DNA of 64,000 nucleotides. Origin: Drouetiella sp036703255 (lineage in GTDB: Bacteria > Cyanobacteriota > Cyanobacteriia > Elainellales > Elainellaceae). The translations under genes were made by a program, and so were the position numbers. Location: positions 1 to 64,000 of the forward strand of contig DATNPL010000181.1 of assembly GCA_036703255.1 (NCBI GenBank), read 5' to 3'. Below are positions 25,507 to 33,700 of the stretch, piece after piece (within the stretch, counting starts at the first letter, position 1; the number at the start of each line of letters is the position of its first letter). A model generated the notes under the pieces. The model did no database searches and was not told the origin of the DNA. It saw only the letters and a list, made by a program, of their open reading frames with translations.

Positions 25507-28239
25507 TTAGTCAACGCCTTCATTGACCGGGAACCGATCGATCGCTCGAATGGCTAACTGTGCGTTGTCTTTGAGCGCTCCTGGTAGATAAGGCGCATGG
25601 GGAACCTGCGAGAGAAAGTCTACCGTTCGGCGCAAAATCCTGACGATATCTCCCTCGTCCAAGCTGGTGTTATTGCAGAGTTCAACCCAGTCGGTGCCCA
25701 TAGCCCATTGCTCCACCAGGGCAACCCAATCGGCCTCTAGCCAAACGGGCAGCGCCACCTGATAGCGACGTTGCAGCTTGAACAACTCCCGCCGCAGCCC
25801 CCGCAGCCCGCCCAAGGCTTCCTCGATCGCGCCAGAAGGCTCGTAGCGCGTCCAGCTATCGGGGCGCGAAACCTCTGTTACCATCGCGGCACAGGCGGCA
25901 GCTAAATGCTGCGGCTCTAGGTGATCTAGCTCTCCTGACGCCAGCGCCAGCCCTAGCCACAGTTCATTGTCGCCTCGGATAGCGGCTGTCACTTCGCCCA
26001 AGGAGGTGGGCTGCCACTGTTCGCCCGATCGCGACCCAATCGCTTTGGAGGGGTTGCTGTCTCCCGGCTGATCCTCAATTTCAACGGGTCTGAGGCAGCC
26101 AAAATAGCGCAAGATTTCCATTAAGTTCAAGAATTCTTGCCAGTAGCGCTGCGAGTACTGGTTCAGCTTTCCCTGGCGATCGTTCAGATCTTTTTGCAGC
26201 TTTGTGATGCGGCTATAGCGTTTGAGCAGATAGCCCGGATCGCCAAACTGCCGCAGGGGGTGAGACTGAAGCTGAGCTTCTATGCCCGCCACTCGCCCTT
26301 GCTGGGTCTGCACTTCTGGCGGCAAATCGATCTCTAGATGGTCGAGCGGCGGAATTTGCCGGACGAGCGCTGCTGTCACTTCATCACCTTTGCGAATCGA
26401 TCCGGCTCTAGGCGCGAGTTCTGCGGGTGGCACTAACTGATCAGCCTGGGCTAATCGAGGGAACTCAGCATGCAGCCCAACCACATCGCCAACCGTTACC
26501 ACATACCAGCGGTTGTCTTGCCCCAGGCAAACCAGGTAAGGAAACTGTCCCGAACCCGACATTTTCATCACCAGAATAGCTGGCAGAGGCGCAGCGACGG
26601 GCACATGCTTACCCTTGAGGCTAATAATAGTTCCGCCCACGGCATAGGCAATCGCGATCGCCATATTGTCCGCGCTAATTTCCATCGCCTGCTGCTGCAA
26701 AACCTTAAGCAGTCTGCGTTCTTCCTTTAGCCGCTCGTTCAGCTTTTCGTAGCTAGAGAGCAGCGCCGGATCGATCGCATCAATTTGCTGCTGCTGCTGG
26801 TTCAGCTCGGCATGCAGTCTGGCGATCTCTTGCTGCTGCGGTCGCAAATGAATGGTAGACAAGTAATGCCCAAAGCTGCGCTCTACCAGGTTTTTAGCTT
26901 CTTCTAGCGTATGGGTTTGCAGCAGATTCAGCACCATGCCATAGCTGGGCGTAAATTGGCTGACCAGCGGATCGGCCTTGGATGTCGCCAAATAAGCCGC
27001 TTCCGATGCGCCTTCAAAGGGCGTTTGTGCCGTGACCACATAGCCAATCTTATCCATGCCGCGTCGTCCGGCTCGACCTGCCATTTGCAGAAACTCAGAG
27101 GCGGTCAGCAGCCGATGGCCGCGATCGGTGCGTTTAGACAAGCTAGAAATCATCGTGGTACGGGCGGGCATATTGATGCCTGCTGCCAACGTTTCCGTGG
27201 CAAAAACGACCTTGATTAGACCCTGCTGAAACAGCTCCTCAATCAGGGTCTTCCAGGCGGGTAGCACCCCGGCATGGTGGGAGGCAACGCCGCGATAGAG
27301 CGCCGCAACATGGCCGCTGCGCGCTGCTTCGGGGTTGCGTTCCAAAAAGGCATCAATTTGCTCTTTGAGGATGGCGGCTTCGCGATCGCTCACCAAAGAG
27401 AAATTATTCATTTCCTCAACCGCCTTATCGCAGCCCCGGCGGCTAAAGATGAAATAAATGGCGGGCAGCATGTCTCGCTGCTGAAGCTGGCTCACGGCAA
27501 ACCCAATATGGGGCGGCTCCTGCCTGCCGCGCTGCTTACCCCCCTTGTGCTTAAGGCGCGGATCGATAGCTTTGCCGCTGGCGTTTAGCAGGGGAAACAG
27601 CCCCTTGGGATTGCAAAAGTGAAATTCTAAGGGCACTGGGCGGAAGTCAGAATAAATCAGCTCAGCAGAACCATGCACTTGATTGATCCAATCGGTGAGC
27701 TGATCGCTATTGGCGATCGTGGCCGACAAAGCCACAAGCTGAATGCCGGGTGGCGCATAGATAATTGACTCTTCCCAGACCGTTCCCCGTTGGCGATCGT
27801 TCATGTAGTGACATTCGTCTAGCACCACAACCTCTACGTCAATCATTGAGGTGCCAACCTGTCCGATGGGCGTGCCGTAGAGCATATTGCGAAAGATTTC
27901 GGTGGTCATCACCAAAATCGGCGCATCTCGATGGACTGAGATATCCCCGGTCAGTAGCCCGACTCGATCAGCCCCAAAGCGATCGCGAAAGTCTCGCAGC
28001 TTTTGGTTTGAGAGCGCCTTGAGCGGTGTGGTGTACAAAACCCGCTTGCCGCGCGCCAAGGCTCGATGAATGGCATATTCACCAATTAGAGTCTTTCCAG
28101 AGCCAGTCGGGGCGCAGACCACGACAGATTTATCTGCGTCTAGAGCCGCGATCGCCTCTCTCTGAAAGTCATCTAACGGAAAGGGGAACAGCGCATTGAG
28201 GTCAAGTCCAGTCAAACCAGTAGGGGGAGAAACAGTCAC
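25507..28239 (-). CDS. Ski2/Mtr4-type DEAD/DEAH-box RNA helicase
   Basis: A 910-residue superfamily 2 helicase. Motifs seen are APTGSGKT (Walker A, ~44-51), TTPLKALSNQK (Ia), DECH (II), SATIAN (III), VASHHAGVLPAWK, VFATETLAAGINMPAR (V) and QMAGRAGRRGMD (VI). The C-terminal ~200 residues resemble the DSHCT region of Ski2/Mtr4 helicases. Cyanobacteria and chloroplasts (ISE2) carry members linked to RNA processing. It is downstream of the cpc operon on the same strand but separated by a strong hairpin at 28339-28397, so it probably has its own promoter. Confidence 0.93.
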   Translation of the reverse strand: MTVSPPTGLTGLDLNALFPFPLDDFQREAIAALDADKSVVVCAPTGSGKTLIGEYAIHRALARGKRVLYTTPLKALSNQKLRDFRDRFGADRVGLLTGDISVHRDAPILVMTTEIFRNMLYGTPIGQVGTSMIDVEVVVLDECHYMNDRQRGTVWEESIIYAPPGIQLVALSATIANSDQLTDWINQVHGSAELIYSDFRPVPLEFHFCNPKGLFPLLNASGKAIDPRLKHKGGKQRGRQEPPHIGFAVSQLQQRDMLPAIYFIFSRRGCDKAVEEMNNFSLVSDREAAILKEQIDAFLERNPEAARSGHVAALYRGVASHHAGVLPAWKTLIEELFQQGLIKVVFATETLAAGINMPARTTMISSLSKRTDRGHRLLTASEFLQMAGRAGRRGMDKIGYVVTAQTPFEGASEAAYLATSKADPLVSQFTPSYGMVLNLLQTHTLEEAKNLVERSFGHYLSTIHLRPQQQEIARLHAELNQQQQQIDAIDPALLSSYEKLNERLKEERRLLKVLQQQAMEISADNMAIAIAYAVGGTIISLKGKHVPVAAPLPAILVMKMSGSGQFPYLVCLGQDNRWYVVTVGDVVGLHAEFPRLAQADQLVPPAELAPRAGSIRKGDEVTAALVRQIPPLDHLEIDLPPEVQTQQGRVAGIEAQLQSHPLRQFGDPGYLLKRYSRITKLQKDLNDRQGKLNQYSQRYWQEFLNLMEILRYFGCLRPVEIEDQPGDSNPSKAIGSRSGEQWQPTSLGEVTAAIRGDNELWLGLALASGELDHLEPQHLAAACAAMVTEVSRPDSWTRYEPSGAIEEALGGLRGLRRELFKLQRRYQVALPVWLEADWVALVEQWAMGTDWVELCNNTSLDEGDIVRILRRTVDFLSQVPHAPYLPGALKDNAQLAIRAIDRFPVNEGVD

Positions 28240-28338
28240 AAATTTAAGGATGCGATCGCGATCGTTATCACAGAGACACCGCTATTGTAACCCCGGATTT
28301 AAATTCTCCTCACGGGGTACGGAGGCATTGCTTAATAG

Positions 28339-28397
28339 GGGATAAATTTTTGTGGGAGAGGGGCACTCCGCGCCCCTCTCCCACAAAAATTTATCCC
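28339..28397 (-). terminator. Long hairpin, likely end of the cpc operon
   Basis: Perfect 26-bp arms (28339-28364 and 28372-28397) around a 7-base loop. It starts 32 bases after the cpcF stop on the minus strand. The centre (GGGGC...GCCCC next to TTTTTGT/ACAAAAA) resembles the hairpin at 49409-49459. Its size and two-way symmetry suggest a repeat acting as a terminator or RNA-stabilising element. Confidence 0.65.
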
Positions 28398-28428
28398 AGA
28401 AATCAGCAGCGTTGGTACGGAATACCTG

Positions 28429-29244
28429 TTAAGGGTGGTCAGTGTTTTGGGCGATCGCAACTGCCAGTTCGTGATATCGACGAGGATCACCCTCGGCTAG
28501 CACCAGGCGCTCCTGCCCCTTGCGTCTGTACAGCCCTTCCAGAATGACCTGCCAATCGGTAGAAGAGAGTGGCGAAGAGGTATCTGTAACCTGCGGGATG
28601 GCCGCACCCGCCCGAAGCTGCTGCTGCGCCAGCCACACGCGGGCACGCACGGCCGCACTCTGATCTTGAGTTGCCATTTGATCGAGCTGAGCCTGAATTT
28701 GCGATCGCCAAGCGGGATAGGTCGTTGCTACGACAGTCGCCAGCGCCTGCAAGCCTACTACGGCAGCATAGCGCACTACCCATTCATCATCCTGCTGCGC
28801 CACAAAGAGCAGAGCTTCTAAAACTTCTTCCTGCGCTATTTCTAGCAGCTCGGCAGGGAACCAGTGCCATTTCATCATGCCTAGCCCCCGCGCTGCCGCC
28901 CGCCGGACGCTGAGGGAAAAGTCGGCAGTCGCCACCCCCAGTAAGGTTACGAGTCCTCTAGGGTCGCCAATGCCTGCCAAAGCGCGAATGGCCCAGGCGC
29001 GGGCAGTATAGTTGTGCAAATCAAGCTGCTCAATCAGAGCCGGAACGGCTGGCTCTCCCAGATGAATTAGCCCTTCGACCGCCGCCACCGCCGCCCCTGG
29101 ATTGTTATAGCTCAAGGCGGCAATTAATATGGGAATTGCCCCTGCCTCACGGGCTGCTGCCAAATTTTGTACAGCTTCTGTCAAAAGCGGAGCAGAATCT
29201 GCGGCTTCTACCGCCCGAATCAGAGAGGAAAGAGAGTCAGCCAT
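28429..29244 (-). CDS. cpcF: Phycocyanobilin lyase subunit CpcF
   Basis: The 271-residue HEAT-repeat protein pairs with CpcE to attach phycocyanobilin to Cys84 of CpcA. HEAT-like units include NPGAAVAAVEGLIHLGEPAVPALIEQL, YTARAWAIRALAGIGDPRGL and LSVRRAAARGLGMMKW. CpcF is usually ~200-215 residues. Here an extra ~55 residues follow (SSTDWQVILEGLYRRKGQERLVLAEGDPRRYHEL region) with no HEAT pattern. It follows cpcE by 48 bases on the same strand. Confidence 0.9.
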   Translation of the reverse strand: MADSLSSLIRAVEAADSAPLLTEAVQNLAAAREAGAIPILIAALSYNNPGAAVAAVEGLIHLGEPAVPALIEQLDLHNYTARAWAIRALAGIGDPRGLVTLLGVATADFSLSVRRAAARGLGMMKWHWFPAELLEIAQEEVLEALLFVAQQDDEWVVRYAAVVGLQALATVVATTYPAWRSQIQAQLDQMATQDQSAAVRARVWLAQQQLRAGAAIPQVTDTSSPLSSTDWQVILEGLYRRKGQERLVLAEGDPRRYHELAVAIAQNTDHP

Positions 29245-29292
29245 GGGAAGGAAAACGAACGATAAATCCTATTTCCATTCTGACGCGTTCTG

Positions 29293-30117
29293 CTACAACA
29301 ATTCATCCATAATTTCCATGACTTTGATCGCGCCGGGAGACAGATCGGGTGGCGCAGCCAGCAATAGCTGTTTTTCCAGCAAGCCCTTAAGAGAAATTAG
29401 CTTCAGACTGTTTTCGGCTAGGGTTTGTGAAATGGCCTCGGCCGCAGACAGATAGCCGATCGCCCCCAAGTCTGCCAAAACGGCTCGACGTAGCTGCAAG
29501 TCGTCGTGAGACAGGGCTTGAATCAAGCGATCGCCATAGGGGTTAGCCGTTTCAGGGTCAGATAGCTGATACATAGCGCGCGCGGCAGCATACTGGACAC
29601 GCGGCACAAAGTGATCGAGAAACGGCTGAATGTCAGGAATTGCTTCGACGGCTCCCAGCGTACCCAGCGCCTCAAGAATGGCGTCAAACGGCTGTACCAG
29701 CCGAGGCGGCTCTGAAGCAGGCTGCGTTCCCGCCACGCGATCGTGAAGCAGCTCGATTAATTGCGGAATTCCAGCCGGATCGCCCAACATTTCCAAAGAC
29801 TGGGCAGCCGCTTCTCGCACATAAAAATCGGAGCAGCTTAAGGCATGGAGCAGCGAGGGTATAGCACGACGATCGCCCAGTTTGCCCAACGCCCTTGCCG
29901 CATTGCGCCGCAGCGGATAGCCGCCCGCATCCGTGCGATCGTCTTCGTCTTCTAAAGCAGCCATGAGCACATCGATCGCTTCGGGCACATCGACCCGAAA
30001 CCGTCCCAGCCACCAAGCCGCATAGACCCGCAGCCCCAAATCTTCTCCTTGAAGGTTGGCGATCGCCTGTTCTACAGTCAGTTGAGTTTCGTCCTGAATT
30101 CCAGAGTCGCTATGCAT
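29293..30117 (-). CDS. cpcE: Phycocyanobilin lyase subunit CpcE
   Basis: From ATG 30117 the protein has 274 residues and begins MHSDSGIQDETQLTVEQAIANLQ, close to known CpcE starts. HEAT/PBS-lyase repeats include RNAARALGKLGDRRAIPSLLHAL and YVREAAAQSLEMLGDPAGIPQLIELL. With CpcF it forms the heterodimeric lyase specific for alpha-phycocyanin Cys84. The frame is open upstream to 30225, but that extra part overlaps a stem-loop and looks non-coding. It is encoded 211 bases after cpcA with no linker genes between. Confidence 0.93.
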   Translation of the reverse strand: MHSDSGIQDETQLTVEQAIANLQGEDLGLRVYAAWWLGRFRVDVPEAIDVLMAALEDEDDRTDAGGYPLRRNAARALGKLGDRRAIPSLLHALSCSDFYVREAAAQSLEMLGDPAGIPQLIELLHDRVAGTQPASEPPRLVQPFDAILEALGTLGAVEAIPDIQPFLDHFVPRVQYAAARAMYQLSDPETANPYGDRLIQALSHDDLQLRRAVLADLGAIGYLSAAEAISQTLAENSLKLISLKGLLEKQLLLAAPPDLSPGAIKVMEIMDELL

Positions 30118-30165
30118 AGAGCCGTGGGGTAAAAGGGACTTGCGATCGAATTCTCTAGAGTTTTC

Positions 30166-30191
30166 TTTTGCTGGGCACAGGCCCAGCAAAA
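30166..30191 (-). promoter_or_regulatory. Stem-loop between cpcA and cpcE
   Basis: Arms TTTTGCTGGGC (30166-30176) and GCCCAGCAAAA (30181-30191) with a 4-base loop, 49 bases before the chosen cpcE start. No T run follows on the minus strand. It may be a processing or stabilising structure rather than a terminator. Confidence 0.4.
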
Positions 30192-30290
30192 AATCATCTC
30201 TGACAAAAATCATATCCATAAGCAATGCCCAGAAGCGTAAACAAAGGCCAACTTTAGCTGGCGGTTGCCTACCCTTCTGGGCAAAATTAT

Positions 30291-30313
30291 CGATTCATGC
30301 AATTCATGAATCG
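30291..30313 (-). terminator. Partial terminator after cpcA
   Basis: On the minus strand an inverted repeat (CGATTCATG and CATGAATCG, 9-bp arms) starts 16 bases after the cpcA stop and is followed by ATAATTTT. This suits incomplete termination, giving abundant cpcBA message and a smaller amount reading into cpcEF, as known for cpc operons. Confidence 0.55.
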
Positions 30314-30328
30314 GTCTGAAGCGATCGA

Positions 30329-30817
30329 CTAGCTCAGCGCGTTGATCGCGTAGTCGATGTAGGAGTTAGCTTCAACAGCAGGGTCGCCGCTCAAACCGTG
30401 GTTGGATTTGATGTACTTCAGCGCTTCAACATACCAGCTAGGAGACAGGTCGAAGGTGCGGTTGATTTCAGCAATACCGCCGATCAGGTAGTCATCCATG
30501 GGGCCTGTGCCGCCCACAACCAGGCAGTAGGTGACCATGCGTAGGTAGTAGCCGATGTCACGAGCGCACTTGTCTTTGCCCACTTGGGTGGAAGCAAAGT
30601 TAGGACCCGTCATGCTGGTGGTGTACGGGAATTTTTGGTAAACAGCGTTAGCTGCGCCAGAAGCCAGGGTCGAAGCCTTGGAACTCAGAGCCTTGGCCGC
30701 TTCCAAGCCAGCAGAAGCCTGACGGAAACGACCAAAAGCGGTTTGAATTTCAGTGGAGCTAAGGAAGCGACCTTGGGAATCAGCAGCCGATACTGCTTCG
30801 GTTAAAGGGGTTTTCAT
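30329..30817 (-). CDS. cpcA: C-phycocyanin alpha subunit
   Basis: The 162-residue protein begins MKTPLTEAVSAADSQGRFLS and carries the single bilin-binding Cys84 in GKDKCARDIGYYLRMVTYC. Length and sequence are those of C-phycocyanin alpha, with no sign of phycoerythrin or phycoerythrocyanin inserts. It lies 141 bases after cpcB, with GGAGAG before the start. The protein is part of phycobilisome rods on the cytoplasmic face of thylakoids. Confidence 0.97.
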   Translation of the reverse strand: MKTPLTEAVSAADSQGRFLSSTEIQTAFGRFRQASAGLEAAKALSSKASTLASGAANAVYQKFPYTTSMTGPNFASTQVGKDKCARDIGYYLRMVTYCLVVGGTGPMDDYLIGGIAEINRTFDLSPSWYVEALKYIKSNHGLSGDPAVEANSYIDYAINALS

Positions 30818-30958
30818 TTTCAGACTCTCTCCAATTGATCTTGTATTGTGAAATGATCTCCGGCAAGGGTTTCAACAGCCGACAGACCGTGAAACGGCAG
30901 GCTGTGAAAGCAGCCCACAAAAAACTAAGGTGCGTCGCGCAAACAGCCGAAGCCTTGC

Positions 30959-31477
30959 TTAAGCAACAGCAGCAGCAGCTTTGTCGAAGTAGCTAGCAAC
31001 TTCGCCCATCAAGCTGGAGCAATCGCCACGGGTCACGCCTTCGGGATTGCCTGCAATCGCCAGAGCTGCATCCTTCATTTTTTGAACGCCCACTGCCACA
31101 GAAGCACCGGGGGTACCCAAAGCTAGGTAGGTTTCTTTCAAACCGTTGAGGCAGCGATCGTCGAGGATGCTTGCATCTCCAGCGAAGACTGCATAGGTGA
31201 TGTAGCGCAAGATGATTTCCATGTCGCGCAAGCAAGCTGCCATGCGACGGCTGGTGTAAGCATTGCCGCCGGGAGAGATGAGCTGAGGCTGTTCTGCAAA
31301 CAGAGCGCGAGCAGCATTTGCCACAATCGTCGATGAATTGCTGGTGATGCGGTTGACGGTATCCATGCGCTTGTTGCCTTCAGCAACCATGGCGCTCAGA
31401 GCGTCAAGTTGAGATGCGCTGAGGTACTCACCCCGTGCATCAGCCTGAGAAACCACCTTTGCAAATGCGTCCAACAT
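30959..31477 (-). CDS. cpcB: C-phycocyanin beta subunit
   Basis: The 172-residue protein has both chromophore cysteines, Cys82 (RRMAACLRDME) and Cys153 (RGDCSSLMGE), and the Asn72 that is N-methylated in this family (GGNAYTSRR). It begins MLDAFAKVVSQADARGEYLS. GGAG lies nine bases before the ATG. It is first in cpcB-cpcA-cpcE-cpcF. This gene order without linkers resembles the constitutive cpc1 operon described in chromatically adapting Fremyella. Confidence 0.97.
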   Translation of the reverse strand: MLDAFAKVVSQADARGEYLSASQLDALSAMVAEGNKRMDTVNRITSNSSTIVANAARALFAEQPQLISPGGNAYTSRRMAACLRDMEIILRYITYAVFAGDASILDDRCLNGLKETYLALGTPGASVAVGVQKMKDAALAIAGNPEGVTRGDCSSLMGEVASYFDKAAAAVA

Positions 31478-31910
31478 AAACTAAATCTCCTAGTATGTCT
31501 AAATTGAGATGATTTCCTTTCTTCCAATGAGGAAGCTTGGAATATTTTACAATTCTTAAGCGATTTGAAGAACCTGCCTCATCAGATGAACGGTCAACCC
31601 GCATCTGCTTTGTACAATACTTCAACTCTTTTGTTTATACTATGTCGTTGGATCGTTATTTATTACAAATTGTCAAGGATAGTATCGTAAACCCCTAGAA
31701 CGCTCAGATTTGAAGACTATTTTGCTCCAGTGTCTTTCTGGCCTATCCCACGCTATTCAGTAGATACAGGCCACATCAGAGGGTGGAAATAGCCATGATC
31801 GAACCGATCTGAATATGAAGAAAAAATGATTGCAGAAGGTAACGGAATGTTAACAATCTGAGGATGTGCCTGGAAGATATCTTTCTGAGATATCTTTGCT
31901 AAGGTAAGCG
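31478..31910 (-). promoter_or_regulatory. cpcB upstream region
   Basis: 433 non-coding bases between pebB and cpcB. On the minus strand TTGACA lies at 31671-31676 and a TAGTAT -10-like hexamer at 31637-31642, but the 28-base spacing is wrong for one promoter, so only one of them may be used. A small inverted repeat (9-bp arms, 31874-31896) just after the pebB stop may end the peb transcript. A long cpc leader is likely. Confidence 0.4.
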
Positions 31911-32663
31911 TCAACGGCTGGCCGCAGAGGCCAAATTTCTTTCTAGGTCAAACAGAAAGCCGTGGATATACTCTTCTGTCCATTCAGTGCCGTAAAACCG
32001 GGTGAACATGCCCCTGGCTGGGTCTTTTTCAGCCCGGTAGCGAAGATAGCGAAGCTGCGCCTGCTCTACAGCGGCCAGCGCCTGAGTTTGGGTTACGGGT
32101 TCTGCTTGGTCAACAAAATCGAGGTATGCCTGTAGATAATCTTTGAAGGCTGCAAAGACGTGAGTCTCTACGACCTCAGTCTGCTGCGATCGCGTCCAAA
32201 GAAAGGCAGGCGAAAAGAAGGGGCGCGCCTCCTCTGGAAAATCGCCCCCCCAGGGTAGATGCTGCTGATGTGCCTCAAATAGGGGCAGGATGGGCTGAGT
32301 ATATTTCGCCTGATAGGCGGCATCATCCCGAAACAGCGGCTGCATGTCTAGCGCAATTAAGTGCCCTCCCGGTAATGTCACCAAATCTGCGCCAAAAAAG
32401 GGCAGATCGAAGTTGAGGTGAGGAAAAATCACGAAGTTGAGCACCTGAAGCGAGCCGCCGCCCTGGACATGAGCCGCCCGGATTTGCCGCAGCTTGGGGG
32501 TTTGGTAGGCGTAGCTGGTGGTGACGACTTCCTCTTGATGCTTGCCCTTGCCTACGATCGCCGATTTTGACTCAAATCCAGCCGGAATGGGATAGGGCTG
32601 TAAGTCTGGACGCTCCTGCAAAAGGGCGATCGCATAGTCGAGAAAGGGCTGATAGAGCGTCAT
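31911..32663 (-). CDS. pebB: Phycoerythrobilin:ferredoxin oxidoreductase
   Basis: The 250-residue protein is a ferredoxin-dependent bilin reductase. The segments LPFFGADLVTLPGGHLIALDMQPLF and ARPFFSPAFLWTR match PebB, which turns 15,16-dihydrobiliverdin into phycoerythrobilin. It starts MTLYQPFLDYAIALLQERPDLQPYPIP. It follows pebA by 61 bases on the same strand. PebA and PebB channel the intermediate between them, so co-expression makes sense. The electron donor would be ferredoxin. Confidence 0.94.
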   Translation of the reverse strand: MTLYQPFLDYAIALLQERPDLQPYPIPAGFESKSAIVGKGKHQEEVVTTSYAYQTPKLRQIRAAHVQGGGSLQVLNFVIFPHLNFDLPFFGADLVTLPGGHLIALDMQPLFRDDAAYQAKYTQPILPLFEAHQQHLPWGGDFPEEARPFFSPAFLWTRSQQTEVVETHVFAAFKDYLQAYLDFVDQAEPVTQTQALAAVEQAQLRYLRYRAEKDPARGMFTRFYGTEWTEEYIHGFLFDLERNLASAASR

Positions 32664-32724
32664 AACAATTGAGATGAGAGGTCTAATAAGCTGGCTGAGT
32701 TCAGGGCGTTAAGTTTCAGATTTT

Positions 32725-33453
32725 TTAGATGGCGGCAGTTGCTAAAGGCAAAGCATCTTCAAATAAGAACCCATGCAGGAATCGCTCAGACCATTCATGC
32801 CCAAAATAGCTGCTAAATAAGCCTGATGCTGGGTCGCGTTCGGCGCTGTATTGGTCGTAATCTTTTTGGGCTTTGACGATGCGTTGAATATCTGCGGCAT
32901 GGGTCAAAGGCTGGGCATCTGCCAGCATTTGCCAGTAGAGATTCAAATAGTCTTTGAAGGCATCAAATACTCTCGTTTTTACCGTTTCAGCATCGGTTTT
33001 GGCGAACAGCAAGTATTTTGAGAAGTACTGATTGGCATCGTAAAACTTCATCTCTAGGTCTTGCGCCAGGTCTGGATACCGCTCATGCAGGGCTTTCAAT
33101 GGATGAATGTATTTCTCTAGATAGGCTTCGTCTTGAAACAAAGGCTGGAAATCCATCACGATCAGGTTTTTGACTTGCCCAAACGATAAAAAATCAATCC
33201 CCAGCAAAGGCAAATCGTAGTGACAGCCTGGATAGATCACACTATTAAAGATCTGGGCGCTGGCTCCCGCATCAATATAGGTATAACGAATCTTCCGAAA
33301 CTCTGGGCATTGATAGCACCAGCTCTGAATGGTGGCAGGATTTCTGCCGCGATCGCTCACTTGATACTCTAGCCCTGTTGGAATAGGGCGGCTCTGCAAG
33401 TCAAACCGTTGAAACAGCGATTGTTCCAGATGTTCAAGAAAAAGTTTATACAT
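32725..33453 (-). CDS. pebA: 15,16-dihydrobiliverdin:ferredoxin oxidoreductase
   Basis: The 242-residue protein matches PebA, with SVIYPGCHYDLPLLGIDFLSFG, IVMDFQPLFQDEAYLEKYI, DANQYFSKYLLF and the C-terminal SAERDPASGLFSSYFGHEWSERFLHGFLF. It reduces the C15-C16 double bond of biliverdin. It is the first gene of the pebAB pair. Presence of both genes means the strain can make phycoerythrobilin, although no phycoerythrin gene lies in this window. Confidence 0.94.
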   Translation of the reverse strand: MYKLFLEHLEQSLFQRFDLQSRPIPTGLEYQVSDRGRNPATIQSWCYQCPEFRKIRYTYIDAGASAQIFNSVIYPGCHYDLPLLGIDFLSFGQVKNLIVMDFQPLFQDEAYLEKYIHPLKALHERYPDLAQDLEMKFYDANQYFSKYLLFAKTDAETVKTRVFDAFKDYLNLYWQMLADAQPLTHAADIQRIVKAQKDYDQYSAERDPASGLFSSYFGHEWSERFLHGFLFEDALPLATAAI

Positions 33454-33540
33454 GGATGAGTAAACTTGTATGCCTTAGAACCTAGAGAATAGGGGATTGC
33501 TGAACTCTCTGTCCTGAATCAATCAGACAAAGTAACGATT

Positions 33541-33570
33541 TTTAACGTATGTATTTTTTAACGTATGTAT
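33541..33570. promoter_or_regulatory. Tandem direct repeat upstream of pebA
   Basis: TTTAACGTATGTAT occurs twice, at 33541-33554 and 33557-33570 (16-base period), about 90-115 bases before the pebA start and 130-160 before the kinase gene. Direct repeats of this spacing often bind OmpR-type response regulators. The sequence does not match the CcaR or RcaC boxes I know. Confidence 0.4.
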
Positions 33571-33700
33571 CTGGATGTGCAGGGGCAAAAGGGTCGGTGG
33601 GTAGGGGAATGCGTATATCTACCCTTCACCCGATGACCCAACCCCCTAATCTATTCCAGTGTTTATCATGGATCGTATGTTTCTTTGTTGAGGCCGATGC

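Noticed and set aside
30118..30225. Upstream extension of cpcE
   Set aside because: It covers a stem-loop and does not match CpcE N-termini.
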